Below are positions 48,569 to 60,493 of a DNA stretch of 64,000 nucleotides, one piece after another. The position numbers and the translations under genes were made by a program. Each line of letters starts with the position of its first letter. Position 1 is the first letter of the stretch. Below the pieces are notes generated by a model. The model did not search any database. It saw only the letters and a program-made list of their open reading frames with translations, and had not been told where the DNA came from. This DNA comes from Vibrio aphrogenes (GTDB lineage Bacteria; Pseudomonadota; Gammaproteobacteria; Enterobacterales; Vibrionaceae), in assembly GCF_002157735.2 (NCBI RefSeq), contig NZ_AP018690.1, positions 62,001 through 126,000 on the forward strand. Direction: 5' to 3'.

Positions 48569-48688
48569 TTATGCCTCTCCTATATGAAGCAGGTGTTAAA
48601 ATATAATTTTTGAAACATTAATATATAAAATCAGCTAGAATAATTGTCTGATAGTTTAATGTTATATAATGTATTTAATAATGTTTTT

Positions 48689-49399
48689 TTATTCTGCCAA
48701 ATTGGCATTTGATATAATGATGTCAATTTCATCTAAGTTACATATTTTAATAAGGCTACGTTTTTTATATTTGCTTTTGTCAGCAATAAGAATGGTTCTT
48801 TCTGATATTTCAATGAGTTTCTTTTTGATGTCATAGTTATATTCATTTGAATCCCAAACACCAGATTCTTTATCAAACCCTTCACAAGAAATAATAGCTA
48901 AATCCAATGACATGTTATTTAAAGTGGCTTTTGTTATCATGCCGTAGAACGCTTTGTATTTGTCTGAGTAGCTGCCACCTAAACATATCGTAATTATATT
49001 TTTCTTATCAGCCAGTACTTGAATGATATTAAGTGAGTTGGTGACAACCGTACAGTGGATATCGGGCAACTGTTGTGCCAATAACCAGCTTGATGTGCTT
49101 GCATCAAGGCCAATAGCGGCACTTTCGAAAATGTTATCAAGTGCTTGTTCCACTAATTCGGCTTTTTCATCAATACAATTTCCGGCTCGTCTTATAAATG
49201 ATGTACCTTCATCCTTATAATTTTTACTAACAGCCCCCCCATGAATACGTAATATCTCCCCTCTACGATCAAGTGCTTTTAGATCTCTACGTATAGTTTC
49301 GACGGAAACTTGTAGATCATCAGCAAGATCAATTGCGGATATTTTACCCACTTTATTGAGTGTTCGTAATATATAGTTGGCTCTTAACACAGACTTCAT
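48689..49399 (-). CDS. fucR: DeoR-family regulator, FucR-like
   Basis: A 236-residue DeoR-family regulator. The helix-turn-helix is ISAIDLADDLQVSVETIRRDLKALDRRGEILRIHGGAV, followed by a sugar-phosphate sensor domain (SAAIGLDAST; CLGGSYSDKYKAFYG). It is the size of E. coli FucR (243). It lies upstream of fucI on the same strand and is divergent from the transporter. The effector in E. coli is fuculose-1-phosphate, which FucK would make here. Its likely sites are the CGGGCA motifs in the gap at 49400-50055. Confidence 0.9.
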   Translation of the reverse strand: MKSVLRANYILRTLNKVGKISAIDLADDLQVSVETIRRDLKALDRRGEILRIHGGAVSKNYKDEGTSFIRRAGNCIDEKAELVEQALDNIFESAAIGLDASTSSWLLAQQLPDIHCTVVTNSLNIIQVLADKKNIITICLGGSYSDKYKAFYGMITKATLNNMSLDLAIISCEGFDKESGVWDSNEYNYDIKKKLIEISERTILIADKSKYKKRSLIKICNLDEIDIIISNANLAE

Positions 49400-50055
49400 C
49401 AGAGATAATTTACCTTTTATTTTTGTCGACAGAATACACTTGGTCTATAGTTAAACAGTGATGGAGTTCAAATTAATCATTCGGAAACTCGGTTAATAAC
49501 CGCACATTTAATATATCTCACAAAAAATCGGGCATAGATAGGCTAAAACGGGCAGAATCCATATAGTGTCTTATTATAAATGGGGTTGTGTATCTATATG
49601 TAACTCATTGTTTTGAATTGATCTATTAGGCTCTTACGTTAGTGGTAAGGGATGTTGGAGTGATGATAAGAAACATACATTTTTTTGCCCGATTAGGAGC
49701 TATTTTTCGTTGAAAACTATGTCCATCTAACTTCAATCGGGCTTAATTTGCCCACTTTTTTGTGAATGCAAATATATTATTCGATAAATGGTATGTATTT
49801 GATGTTGTATTGTCGTTTGTGTCACATAATTTATTAATGCCTTTTTCTACCATTCATTTTGTTGGGGTAAATGCACATTCACCAATGTTTATATTTTATT
49901 CAGTATTTTTCCGGTGTGAATATTTTATTGATAATAAGGTTAATATTGTCATGATGCTATATATTTTATATTGGTTGATTATTGGGCTTTAATTTGGTCT
50001 TATTTAGAAATAAGGTCAATTTTTATTAAAAACAATTATTAATTATCAAAGGAAT
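49400..50055. promoter_or_regulatory. Divergent fuc control region with CGGGCA motifs
   Basis: This 656-bp AT-rich gap separates fucR from the transporter. The heptamer-like box AATCGGGCA occurs at 49526-49534, AAACGGGCA at 49546-49554 (20 bp apart), its inverse TGCCCGATT at 49686-49694, and AATCGGGCTTAATTTGCCCA (an inverted pair) at 49735-49754. GC-rich boxes in AT-rich DNA and their spacing suggest FucR operators for both directions. A 76-codon frame at 49762 is not convincing. Confidence 0.65.
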
Positions 50056-50061
50056 ATGAAG

Positions 50062-51486
50062 ATGAAAAATGAAGCAAATGGAAATCTTCCTTTGTCTATG
50101 AAACTGAGTTATGGCATGGCTGGATTTGGTAAAGATCTATCTGGTAGCTTAGTCATGCTATATGGTATGTTTTATTTTACAGATATACTTGGTATCTCCC
50201 CTGCTTTTGTTGGCACATTATTATTAGTTGCACGATTTTGGGATGCAGTAAATGATCCTTTAATGGGTATTTTATTAGATAAGACCAAAACCCGATTTGG
50301 CCGTATAAGACCATGGCTATTTGGGGGGGCTTTATGTAATACAATACTTATTATTGCAATATTTCATGCGCATTTACTTGAAGGTCCTTGGTTATATGCT
50401 TATATATCCATTACCTATATTCTTTGGGGGATGGCTTATACGGCGGCAGAAATCCCATTTTGGTGTATTATACCCAATGCGGCAAAAACGGATAAACAAA
50501 AAGCCAGTTTACTTATTTGGCCTCGTAGTATGGTGAGTACTGCTTGGCTTGTTATGGGATCATTTTTCTTTGTTGGCGTTGATTACTTTGGTCAAGGTTC
50601 ACAAGAGAAAGGTTTTACAACATTAGCAACTGTAGCCGCTATATTTAGTTTATTAAGCGTGATGACTCTGATATTCAATTACAAAGAAAAAAGTTCAAAA
50701 GAACAAGCTACAGATAAAAAACATCCTCAAAGTCTTAAGGAATTTTGGAATGTACTTAAATCTAATGATCAATTATTAGTGATTTTCATTGCATTATGTT
50801 TTTTTTGGAATCTTGTTAACACGGTATTATATTTTGCTATCTATTATTTTACTTATGTGGTTGAAAGTAAAGAGTTATATACAACATTTATGTTGGTGGC
50901 AGGTATTACTGAAGTAGTTGCGGTTGTATTATTTCCTATTCTAGCAAAAAAATTCTCACGAGAAATTTTAATAAAAGTTACCTATATTTTACCAATTATT
51001 GGTATAGCACTTCTCGCATACTCTAGCTTTTTTGCTTTGCATAATATATGGCTTATCGCTATAGGTTCGATCTTAGTGCGTACAGGTCATGGCTTTATGT
51101 TGGTGCTTGTCATGATGATGTTGGGGGATTGCATTGATTATGGGCAGTTTAAAACAGGCAAACGCACAGAAGGGGTTGTGATGGCAACTTATCCGATGCA
51201 GTTCAAAATAGGAAATACTGTGATGGGATTTATTATGGGATTATTACTTAGCTTTAGCGGTTATATTCCGAACGTGGCGCAATCACCAGAGACAATTGGC
51301 TATATGCGTTTTCTATTCTTAGTATTCCCTATCATTATGGTAGCGATCTCATATTTCATTTATACACGCTTTTATAAGCTCAAAGGTGATTATTTAATTA
51401 AAATGAAAGCAAAATTAGAATTACAAAATAATAAAATTGAAATAGAAGAAGAAACTGAACCAAAAGAAATTTTGGTAACTAATTAA
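50062..51486 (+). CDS. GPH-family sugar:cation symporter
   Basis: A 474-residue MelB/GPH-type transporter with twelve segments. The family motifs RFWDAVNDPLMGILLDKTKT and RFGRIRPWLF lie in the first half. ATG 50062 is chosen because AAAGGA is eight bases upstream, whereas ATG 50056 would be only two bases away. E. coli FucP belongs to another MFS family. Because the following gene is a putative cytoplasmic fucosidase, it probably imports a fucosyl oligosaccharide rather than free fucose. Confidence 0.88.
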   Translation: MKNEANGNLPLSMKLSYGMAGFGKDLSGSLVMLYGMFYFTDILGISPAFVGTLLLVARFWDAVNDPLMGILLDKTKTRFGRIRPWLFGGALCNTILIIAIFHAHLLEGPWLYAYISITYILWGMAYTAAEIPFWCIIPNAAKTDKQKASLLIWPRSMVSTAWLVMGSFFFVGVDYFGQGSQEKGFTTLATVAAIFSLLSVMTLIFNYKEKSSKEQATDKKHPQSLKEFWNVLKSNDQLLVIFIALCFFWNLVNTVLYFAIYYFTYVVESKELYTTFMLVAGITEVVAVVLFPILAKKFSREILIKVTYILPIIGIALLAYSSFFALHNIWLIAIGSILVRTGHGFMLVLVMMMLGDCIDYGQFKTGKRTEGVVMATYPMQFKIGNTVMGFIMGLLLSFSGYIPNVAQSPETIGYMRFLFLVFPIIMVAISYFIYTRFYKLKGDYLIKMKAKLELQNNKIEIEEETEPKEILVTN

Positions 51487-51566
51487 ATTTTTATTTTATA
51501 TTCGTGTATAGAGTAAAACTCATGCATTGATGAAAGGCTATTTTTACATAAAAAGGGATAAATTAA

Positions 51567-53600
51567 ATGAATTCGTTTCTAAAGGCACATAAATTTCGCC
51601 CTCAACGTGAGGGATCTCGTCAAATTCATCTTGATTTTCATACGTCTGAATTGATATCAGATATCGGTGAGCAATTTAGCAAAAAGCAGTTTCAAGAAGC
51701 GCTTCAAATGGCAAAGGTTAACTCTATTAATTTGTTTGCAAAGTGTCACCATGGATGGTGTTATTATGATACTCAAGTTGGTCAAAAACATCCTCATCTC
51801 AAATTTGATTTATTACAGCAACAAATTGAGGCTTGCCATGAAATTGGAGTCAGAGCACAAGGATATATTACAGTAGGGTGGTCAGCTAAAGATGCCCAAG
51901 AGCATCCTGAGTGGGTCGTAAAAGATAAGCAAGGGCGATCCGTTCGATCTGGTCCTGACATTACACCGGATATTGCCAGCGGAGAATTACCATTACCATT
52001 TTGTTCTTGGGATATGCTTACCCCAGAAGGTGATTATCTTGAATTAATTTTAAACCATGTAAAAGAATTGACTGAACGGTATGATTTGGATGGCTATTGG
52101 TTTGACATTGTGCCGGTTCAGCATACTCGCAATTTTAGCGCATCAAGAGTTCAAGAAATGAAAGCACTCGGATTGAATCCTGATAATCCACTTGATGCGG
52201 AAGAGTTTCATATAGAACAAATGGAAAAGTTTATGCAAGGTGCTAATGATATTATTTTAAATCATAATCCTAATGCATCTATATTTTATAATTGGACGAC
52301 GCATTTCAGTATTAAAGAAGGTTTGAAATATAAATTAGAACGATTCAATACGAAATTTGATTTAGAGGATTTACCAACTACATGGGATGGTTATGATCTA
52401 TTTCCTCTTAGAGTGAAATATTACGCTAATTATGACAAAGAGTGCGTAGCGATGAGTGGTAAATTTCATACTGCTTGGGGAGAGTTTGGGGGCTTTAAAC
52501 ATAAAGAAGCGATCTTATACGAGGCGGCATCAATGGTTGCTTTTGGCGCAAAAGTGAATTTTGGTGACCAATTACACCCTTCTGGAAAAATGGATTTGTC
52601 AACCTATGAAAACATTGGTTATGCCTATGATTATGTAGAAAAAATTGAAGACTATGGAGTCGGTGGTGATCATATTGCTTCTACGGGCTTATGGTTTGCT
52701 AATAATCAGAAGCATGATGAAGGCACAGTTAAAATGCTTCTCGAGAATCAAGTCAACTTTGTCATTGCTAATAACTTAGCTGATTGGAGTCTGCTAGAAG
52801 TTATTATTCTTTCTGGAGGCGTGAACCTTACAAAAGAAGAAGTCCAAAAAATACAAGATTTTCTCGATAATGGCGGAAAGTTATTGGTTATGGGCAAAGG
52901 AGCTCTTGACCCTGAAAGTGAGCAATTTTATTTTGACTTAGGGGCGGATTATATTGGTGAGGCAGAATTCGATATAGATTACACTGTTGTCAGTGATGCT
53001 TTATCCGAAAATTTAGTTAAAACGCCATTTCTCAATTACTTACCATCATTGAAAGTTAAACCGCATAGAGACACTGAGGTTTTAGCTTATTTGCGTGAAC
53101 CGTATTTTAATCGAAGAATAAATGCTTATTCTTCCCATCAACATACACCGTACAGACTTGAAAATGCCGATCATCCATCAGTGATTAGAAAGGGCAATAT
53201 TGTATTTATTACTAGTCCACTGGGGCAAAGTTATTTTGATCATGGAGCTAGGGTACATAGAGAGTTATTCTTTAATTGTTTAGAATTATTAAGGACGAAC
53301 CCACTGATGGCGGTGAAGTTACCTAGTTCTGGACGAGTGAATTTATTACATCAACCAAACCATAACCGCTATGTCGCACATGTGCTTTATGGTACTCCAC
53401 ATCAGCGTGGAGAGGCGCAAGTGATTGAAGACTTATTACCAATATACAACACGCTAATCAAATTAAATTTACCGAAGCCTATTAAAAAGGTTTACTGTAT
53501 ACCTGATGGTCAACCCGTTAATTTTGAATATAAAAACGGTGGATTAGAAGCAATCATACCAGAATTTAGAATGCATACTGCTTTAGTTATGGAATATTAA
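51567..53600 (+). CDS. Putative cytoplasmic alpha-L-fucosidase (GH151-like)
   Basis: A 677-residue protein with no signal peptide. The N-terminal half is a TIM-barrel-like glycosidase (NSINLFAKCHHGWCYYDT; DLDGYWFDIVP; HTAWGEFGGFKHKEA), the middle a Rossmann-like beta-galactosidase-trimerisation type domain (VIILSGGVNLTKEE...LLVMGKGAL), and the end a beta domain. This layout is that of the GHL6/GH151 group, some of which are alpha-L-fucosidases. Position beside fucAKI and a GPH symporter supports this. The family call is from memory of the architecture; the activity is inferred. AAAGGGA precedes the ATG. Confidence 0.7.
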   Translation: MNSFLKAHKFRPQREGSRQIHLDFHTSELISDIGEQFSKKQFQEALQMAKVNSINLFAKCHHGWCYYDTQVGQKHPHLKFDLLQQQIEACHEIGVRAQGYITVGWSAKDAQEHPEWVVKDKQGRSVRSGPDITPDIASGELPLPFCSWDMLTPEGDYLELILNHVKELTERYDLDGYWFDIVPVQHTRNFSASRVQEMKALGLNPDNPLDAEEFHIEQMEKFMQGANDIILNHNPNASIFYNWTTHFSIKEGLKYKLERFNTKFDLEDLPTTWDGYDLFPLRVKYYANYDKECVAMSGKFHTAWGEFGGFKHKEAILYEAASMVAFGAKVNFGDQLHPSGKMDLSTYENIGYAYDYVEKIEDYGVGGDHIASTGLWFANNQKHDEGTVKMLLENQVNFVIANNLADWSLLEVIILSGGVNLTKEEVQKIQDFLDNGGKLLVMGKGALDPESEQFYFDLGADYIGEAEFDIDYTVVSDALSENLVKTPFLNYLPSLKVKPHRDTEVLAYLREPYFNRRINAYSSHQHTPYRLENADHPSVIRKGNIVFITSPLGQSYFDHGARVHRELFFNCLELLRTNPLMAVKLPSSGRVNLLHQPNHNRYVAHVLYGTPHQRGEAQVIEDLLPIYNTLIKLNLPKPIKKVYCIPDGQPVNFEYKNGGLEAIIPEFRMHTALVMEY

Positions 53601-53621
53601 GTCATATTGAATCCCCCCAAA

Positions 53622-53650
53622 AAATCCCCAACTCATTGAGCTGGGGATTT
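53622..53650 (-). terminator. Intrinsic terminator after katG
   Basis: AATCCCCAACTCA pairs with TGAGCTGGGGATT with one A-C mismatch; on the minus strand the T run TTTTTT follows. The matching hairpin lies in the relic at 44522-44552. Confidence 0.85.
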
Positions 53651-53678
53651 CATTATTTTAGGCTAGGATTCTTAAACC

Positions 53679-55916
<2,238 letters not shown>

Positions 55917-56087
55917 TTACGCGAATTTCCTCAAGCTGACTAATCGGAATTACCGATAATATTCATAGATATTACCTTGTAAATTTAAAGGTTAAATGAA
56001 TGTGGCTCCATTATTTGGATTATTTATTACAGACATGGTGCTGAATTCGTTACAATGCGCCATCTATTTCACATTTTGAGAAATACA

Positions 56088-57275
56088 ATGTCATTTTCCA
56101 AACTGGGTTTAAGCCCTTTAATCTTGCAAGCATTGGCTGAGCAAGGTTATGAAAAACCAACGACTATTCAGCAAAAAGCCATTCCAATTATTCTTAATGG
56201 CAAAAACTTAATTGCTGCGGCGCAAACGGGTACGGGTAAAACCGCCAGCTTTGTGTTGCCGATTTTGCAGCAATTGAGCCAAGGGCAAACTCAACGTAAA
56301 AAACGTATTCGAGCCTTAATTTTAGTCCCTACTCGCGAACTTGCTATTCAAGTTGATGAAAATATCAAAGCTTATGGTAAGCATTTGAATCTTAAATCAA
56401 TGGCCATGTTCGGTGGGGTTGATTACGCGCCACAGAAACAAGCCTTGATTGAGGGTGTTGACATCTTGGTGGCGACTCCAGGGCGTTTGATTGACTTGTA
56501 TGGTCAACACGCGGTGCATTTTGAAGAAGTGGAAACGTTAGTTCTGGATGAAGCCGACCGTATGCTCGACATGGGCTTTATTGAAGACATCAATAAGATC
56601 CTCGCTCGCTTGCCGGAGAACATTCAAAACCTATTGTTTTCTGCCACCTTATCTAACCCTGTGCGTGAATTAGCACGTACAGCGATTGATGAAGCTGAAG
56701 AAATCAGTATTGCTAAGCACAGCGCGTCAAAATCGAATATTAGTCAGTGGTTAGTGACCGTAGATAAAGACATGAAATCGTCTCTCTTGGCTCATTTACT
56801 TAATGAAAACCCTTGGCCACAAGTGCTTATCTTTATCGAAACTCGACATGGCGCGGCTAAATTAGTGGCTCAGTTAGAAAAACGTGGCATTGCAGCCGAA
56901 GCGATCCACAGTGGCCGTAACCAAGCTTCACGTGCACGAGTATTGGACGAGTTTAAGCAAGGTAAAGTGAAATACTTAGTAGCGACAGGGGTTGCAGCGC
57001 GGGGGATTGATATTGATGATCTGCCTTGTGTGATCAACTACGATTTACCTTATCCAGCCGATGATTATGTTCACCGCATTGGTCGTACTGGCCGTGCTGG
57101 TGCGCAAGGTGAAGCGGTATCCTTGCTTTCAAAAGATGACTTTAAAAACTTATGTATGATTGAAAGTCGCTTAGGACATTTAATCGAACGCCGAGTGGTT
57201 GAAGGGTTCGAACCCAGAAAGCCAGTGCCGACTTCGATCTTAAATTACGTGCCTAAGCATAAACGCGAACAATAG
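56088..57275 (+). CDS. rhlE: DEAD-box RNA helicase, RhlE-like
   Basis: A 395-residue DEAD-box helicase. Motifs in order: Q motif (PTTIQQKAIP), AAQTGTGKTA, PTRELA, VLDEADRML, SATL, and HRIGRTGRAG. The start ATG 56088 is preferred to the upstream ATG because MSFSKLGLSPLILQAL is the usual RhlE N-terminus. The basic C-terminal tail is short. The helicase likely acts in ribosome assembly or RNA decay. Confidence 0.92.
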   Translation: MSFSKLGLSPLILQALAEQGYEKPTTIQQKAIPIILNGKNLIAAAQTGTGKTASFVLPILQQLSQGQTQRKKRIRALILVPTRELAIQVDENIKAYGKHLNLKSMAMFGGVDYAPQKQALIEGVDILVATPGRLIDLYGQHAVHFEEVETLVLDEADRMLDMGFIEDINKILARLPENIQNLLFSATLSNPVRELARTAIDEAEEISIAKHSASKSNISQWLVTVDKDMKSSLLAHLLNENPWPQVLIFIETRHGAAKLVAQLEKRGIAAEAIHSGRNQASRARVLDEFKQGKVKYLVATGVAARGIDIDDLPCVINYDLPYPADDYVHRIGRTGRAGAQGEAVSLLSKDDFKNLCMIESRLGHLIERRVVEGFEPRKPVPTSILNYVPKHKREQ

Positions 57276-57320
57276 CCCGTCATTGCTAGCAATACCTTAA
57301 GCTTGTAAGCCTATAAATTT

Positions 57321-57355
57321 AAGCCCCCAGAGTGAATAAACTACTTTGGGGGCTT
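57321..57355. terminator. Terminator after the helicase gene
   Basis: AAGCCCCCA (57321-57329) pairs with TGGGGGCTT (57347-57355), extended by GT/AC pairs inside; TATGTTTTTT follows on the plus strand. Confidence 0.8.
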
Positions 57356-57458
57356 TATGTTTTTTGAATGGAGTAGATAAGTATGATTGCCATCAGATCG
57401 ATATCAATATTAGCGACAACGTAAAGAGTTATTGATGGTCTCAGTCGCTGATTAGTTT

Positions 57459-57935
57459 TTAATTGCCCGAAAGATTGAGTGTCATTTTAAAATTACGGAG
57501 CTGTTGGCCTCTTAATGCCACAGATTGTTCTTGCTGCGTTTCAAATCCAAAGTGCTCAAAAAAAGGTTTTGCGGTTTGGCTGACATGCGAATATAGGGTA
57601 TGGATATGTTGTTGCTCAGCACGTGCGACAATTGACTGCATCAGCGCACGACCTATCCCACAACCTTGATACTGATAATGGCAAAAGAAATGGTCGATCA
57701 GCCCGTCAGGTTGCAAGTCTGCATAACCTACAATTTTACCGTCTATTTCGGCGATAAAGGGCTGCAAATTTGCCATGTGTTGCGCCCAAGTACTTTGGTC
57801 ATATTCATCCGGTGCCCAAGCTTCGAGTTGCGCTAGTGTGTAATCTTTAGCGTTAACTTGTCGCACGGTATGAAAAAACAGTTGTCGCAAATGGTGAGCG
57901 TCATGGTGAGTATATTGGCGGATGTTGATGGTCAT
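57459..57935 (-). CDS. GNAT acetyltransferase, YafP-like
   Basis: A 158-residue GNAT-fold protein. The acetyl-CoA-binding loop is YQYQGCGIGRALMQSI, followed by SVALRGQQLRNFKM, which resembles the end of E. coli YafP. Substrate unknown. It converges on the helicase gene and is divergent from a LysR gene. Confidence 0.85.
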   Translation of the reverse strand: MTINIRQYTHHDAHHLRQLFFHTVRQVNAKDYTLAQLEAWAPDEYDQSTWAQHMANLQPFIAEIDGKIVGYADLQPDGLIDHFFCHYQYQGCGIGRALMQSIVARAEQQHIHTLYSHVSQTAKPFFEHFGFETQQEQSVALRGQQLRNFKMTLNLSGN

Positions 57936-58223
57936 TCGAATCCACTATTATGAGAAAATAACAGGCAACAGTGTAAGTTTTACTGCTTGAAATGCAATGG
58001 CTATTGAGTGAATTGGGGCTAAACAGAGAGTGAAGCCATGTTTTTATTGGATAGACAGAAACATTGCATAGCCAAGAAGTTGAATAACTAGAAGCTAAAT
58101 AACTAAAAGACGAAGACCCTGAAGTAGAATAGATAAAAAGTAGAATAAACAAAGACGAAATAGACGACATCTTGGCACGGTCTTGGGTAATATCGTACGT
58201 AGCCTCAATTGAAATGGAATACC

Positions 58224-59132
58224 ATGAATATCGAACATCTAAAGTTATTTGTCCGGCTGGCTACCAGTCAAACAATTAGTCAAGCCGGTCATGAGCTGGG
58301 GTTATCGCCCGCAGTAGCCAGTTCTTATATCCTTAAATTGGAAGAGCTATTAGGTGTGCGTTTGGTTCATCGTACCACGCGTAAAGTGTCACTGACTTCG
58401 GAAGGTCAAACCTTTCTACCTTATGCTGAAGAGGTGTTGTCATCGGTGGAGGCGGCGAAAGGGGCGATTGGGGTGGGGCATACTCAACCAACCGGTACAT
58501 TAAGGGTGACGGCTCCGGCCTCATTTGGTCGTTTGCATCTTATGCCTGCACTCTCAGAGTTTATGCGTTTGTACCCTGAATTAACGGTGGATTTTCGTTT
58601 TTCAGATTCGATTATTGACATGGTGGAAGGAGGATTTGATGTAGCAATCCGAATCGCTGAGTTGAAAGATTCATCATTGATTGCTCGAAAATTAGCTTCA
58701 GATCGCCGGATTGTGACGGCGGCCCCTGCGTATATTGAACAATTTGGCGCGCCCCAAAATCCTCAAGAACTGATTGACCATCAATGTATTAATTTAACGG
58801 GTTTAGAACACTGGGGATTTAAGACCGAAAGTGGTGTCGTCAACATTAAAACCGCCGGTCGCTTTCGTTGTGATAATGGTGATGCCATGCGAGATGCCAC
58901 CATTGAAGGTTTAGGCTTATCCATTAACTCTATTTGGAGTGTGTATCAGCAACTACAACGCGGTGAGTTAGTGGAAGTGTTAGCCGACTATCCTCTGGCG
59001 AGTGACTCGAATGTTTGGGCAGTATACCCAAGCTCTCGTTTGATGGCTTTAAAGGTAAGGGCTTTTATCGATTTTTATATCGAATATTTTAACCAATCGG
59101 CGTGTTGGAATAGGTCATACTTCAATGGGTAA
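58224..59132 (+). CDS. LysR-family regulator
   Basis: A 302-residue LysR protein with the helix-turn-helix SQTISQAGHELGLSPAVASSYILKLEELLGVRL and a full effector domain (GTLRVTAPASFGRLHLMP; VEGGFDVAIRIAEL). ATG 58224 is chosen over 58209, since the protein then begins MNIEHLKLFVRLA as usual. It lies upstream of and in the same direction as a nitroreductase gene, which it may control. The upstream gap near 58070-58150 is low-complexity AGAATAAA-type DNA. Confidence 0.9.
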   Translation: MNIEHLKLFVRLATSQTISQAGHELGLSPAVASSYILKLEELLGVRLVHRTTRKVSLTSEGQTFLPYAEEVLSSVEAAKGAIGVGHTQPTGTLRVTAPASFGRLHLMPALSEFMRLYPELTVDFRFSDSIIDMVEGGFDVAIRIAELKDSSLIARKLASDRRIVTAAPAYIEQFGAPQNPQELIDHQCINLTGLEHWGFKTESGVVNIKTAGRFRCDNGDAMRDATIEGLGLSINSIWSVYQQLQRGELVEVLADYPLASDSNVWAVYPSSRLMALKVRAFIDFYIEYFNQSACWNRSYFNG

Positions 59133-59305
59133 GGCTGGCTCGTGTTTTTGCAGTGAAGTTTTATTTTCAACAAAATCTATAAACTGATTATTTATTTAAG
59201 GTTATTATCAATTTTAAATTGGCTGATATGATATGAGCATTTCCAAGGTTCGTTTCTAACGAGTGAGCTAAATGGACCATATCTAATCGAATTTAAGGGT
59301 ATACA

Positions 59306-59962
59306 ATGTCTCATCAAATTATTACAGATTTAAACAAGCGTTATACAGCCAAAAAGTACGACGCGGACAAGCGCATTTCTGAGCAAGACATGTCGATCAT
59401 TAAAGAAGCGATTCGTTTGTCGGCCTCATCGATCAATTCTCAGCCATGGAAATTTATCGTGCTAGAAAGTGATGAGGCGAAACAACGCTTTCATGATACT
59501 TTTGCTAATCTGCATCAATTTAATCAACCTCATGCCAAAGCGGCGTCACACACGATTTTACTGGCTTATGATCCTAATTTTACAAAAGAAAAGTTTGCTA
59601 AACGCGTGGATGCAGAGGTGACCTCAGGCCATTTACCTGCAGATATGTATGAAGCCTTTATGGGGGCTTATGCCTTTGCGGAAGCCAATACCGATGAAAC
59701 TGGGTTTAATGGCCACTGGACCAAGGCGCAAATGTACATCGCATTAGGTAATCTGCTGCATACATTGGCGCGTTTAGGTATTGACTCTACCCCAATGGAA
59801 GGTGTGGATTCACAATTGATTGGTGAAGAGTTTAAGCAAGAATTAGACGGTCATGTGTGTGAAGTTGCCTTGGCAATCGGTTATCACAAAGAGAGTGAAG
59901 ATTATAATCATGGCTTACCTAAAGCACGACTTGCGATGGAGCAAGTGATTACCACGCTTTAA
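59306..59962 (+). CDS. NfsB-like oxygen-insensitive nitroreductase
   Basis: A 218-residue flavin nitroreductase of NfsB type (E. coli 217). The FMN-binding region is RLSASSINSQPWKFIVL, and further FMN or NAD(P)H contacts lie in NGHWTKAQMYIALGNLLHTL and DSTPMEGVD. It reduces nitroaromatics and quinones. It follows a LysR gene by 173 bp; the gap is AT-rich and contains a separate promoter-like region. Confidence 0.93.
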   Translation: MSHQIITDLNKRYTAKKYDADKRISEQDMSIIKEAIRLSASSINSQPWKFIVLESDEAKQRFHDTFANLHQFNQPHAKAASHTILLAYDPNFTKEKFAKRVDAEVTSGHLPADMYEAFMGAYAFAEANTDETGFNGHWTKAQMYIALGNLLHTLARLGIDSTPMEGVDSQLIGEEFKQELDGHVCEVALAIGYHKESEDYNHGLPKARLAMEQVITTL

Positions 59963-60009
59963 TCCTAGGCTAGGGTAATTAATCGAATTAGGAGAGCATG
60001 CGTAGAAGC

Positions 60010-60411
60010 TTAAAATTGACTGGCTTCTACTTGCCCTCTGATTATTCTTGCCTCGCTCAGCGTACATTTCGTTTTTTCCATCAATTCACTTAACGTGATA
60101 TCAGGTTGCTGCTCAATTAGGGTGGCTAATTGCTTGGCTTTTGAGTCAGGTTCAGGGCTTGCTTGGGCTAACCCTTGTTGCAGTTTCGTAATGAGATAAT
60201 GAAACTTGGGGTTCGGCTCTTGTTGCAACACCTCTTGAAAGGCGTGTAAATCTTCTGGAATACCGGTGATCTGCCAATGTCGAGAGCGACGAATACGCTT
60301 TAATTGACAATGCATTGAATGCGCAAGGCTTTTTGCATGTTGGCAGGGCTCTCCACCAATTCGATGAATGAGTGAAGGGAGCGTAATGATCAGAAGATGA
60401 GAGTTGCTCAT
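60010..60411 (-). CDS. Uncharacterised Vibrio protein, 133 aa
   Basis: A small basic soluble protein beginning MSNSHLLIITLPSLIHRIGG, with a Lys/Arg-rich LKRIRRSRHWQITG segment. The start at 60411 is preferred to 60465. Proteins of this kind in Vibrio are sometimes labelled a ribosome-recycling-factor family, but I cannot support a function from sequence. It follows a LysR gene by 82 bp on the same strand. Confidence 0.7.
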   Translation of the reverse strand: MSNSHLLIITLPSLIHRIGGEPCQHAKSLAHSMHCQLKRIRRSRHWQITGIPEDLHAFQEVLQQEPNPKFHYLITKLQQGLAQASPEPDSKAKQLATLIEQQPDITLSELMEKTKCTLSEARIIRGQVEASQF

Positions 60412-60493
60412 TGAAATCTCAGTGTTAGGTCGGTGAAAGCGCTGGCTAGATTGCTTTAAGTTCAACGTTTATTTTAATTAAAACATCGAAGAA

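Noticed and set aside
49762-49992. 76-codon frame upstream of the GPH symporter
   Set aside because: Hydrophobic, AT-driven composition, no ribosome site; likely chance.
44633-53621. Fucose island as a classic integrase-driven genomic island
   Set aside because: No integrase, tRNA site or transposase in the interval; only the direct katG-end copies support insertion.
58070-58150. Possible further 7-bp repeat upstream of the LysR gene
   Set aside because: The AGAATAAA-like words do not keep a fixed period; treated as low-complexity DNA.
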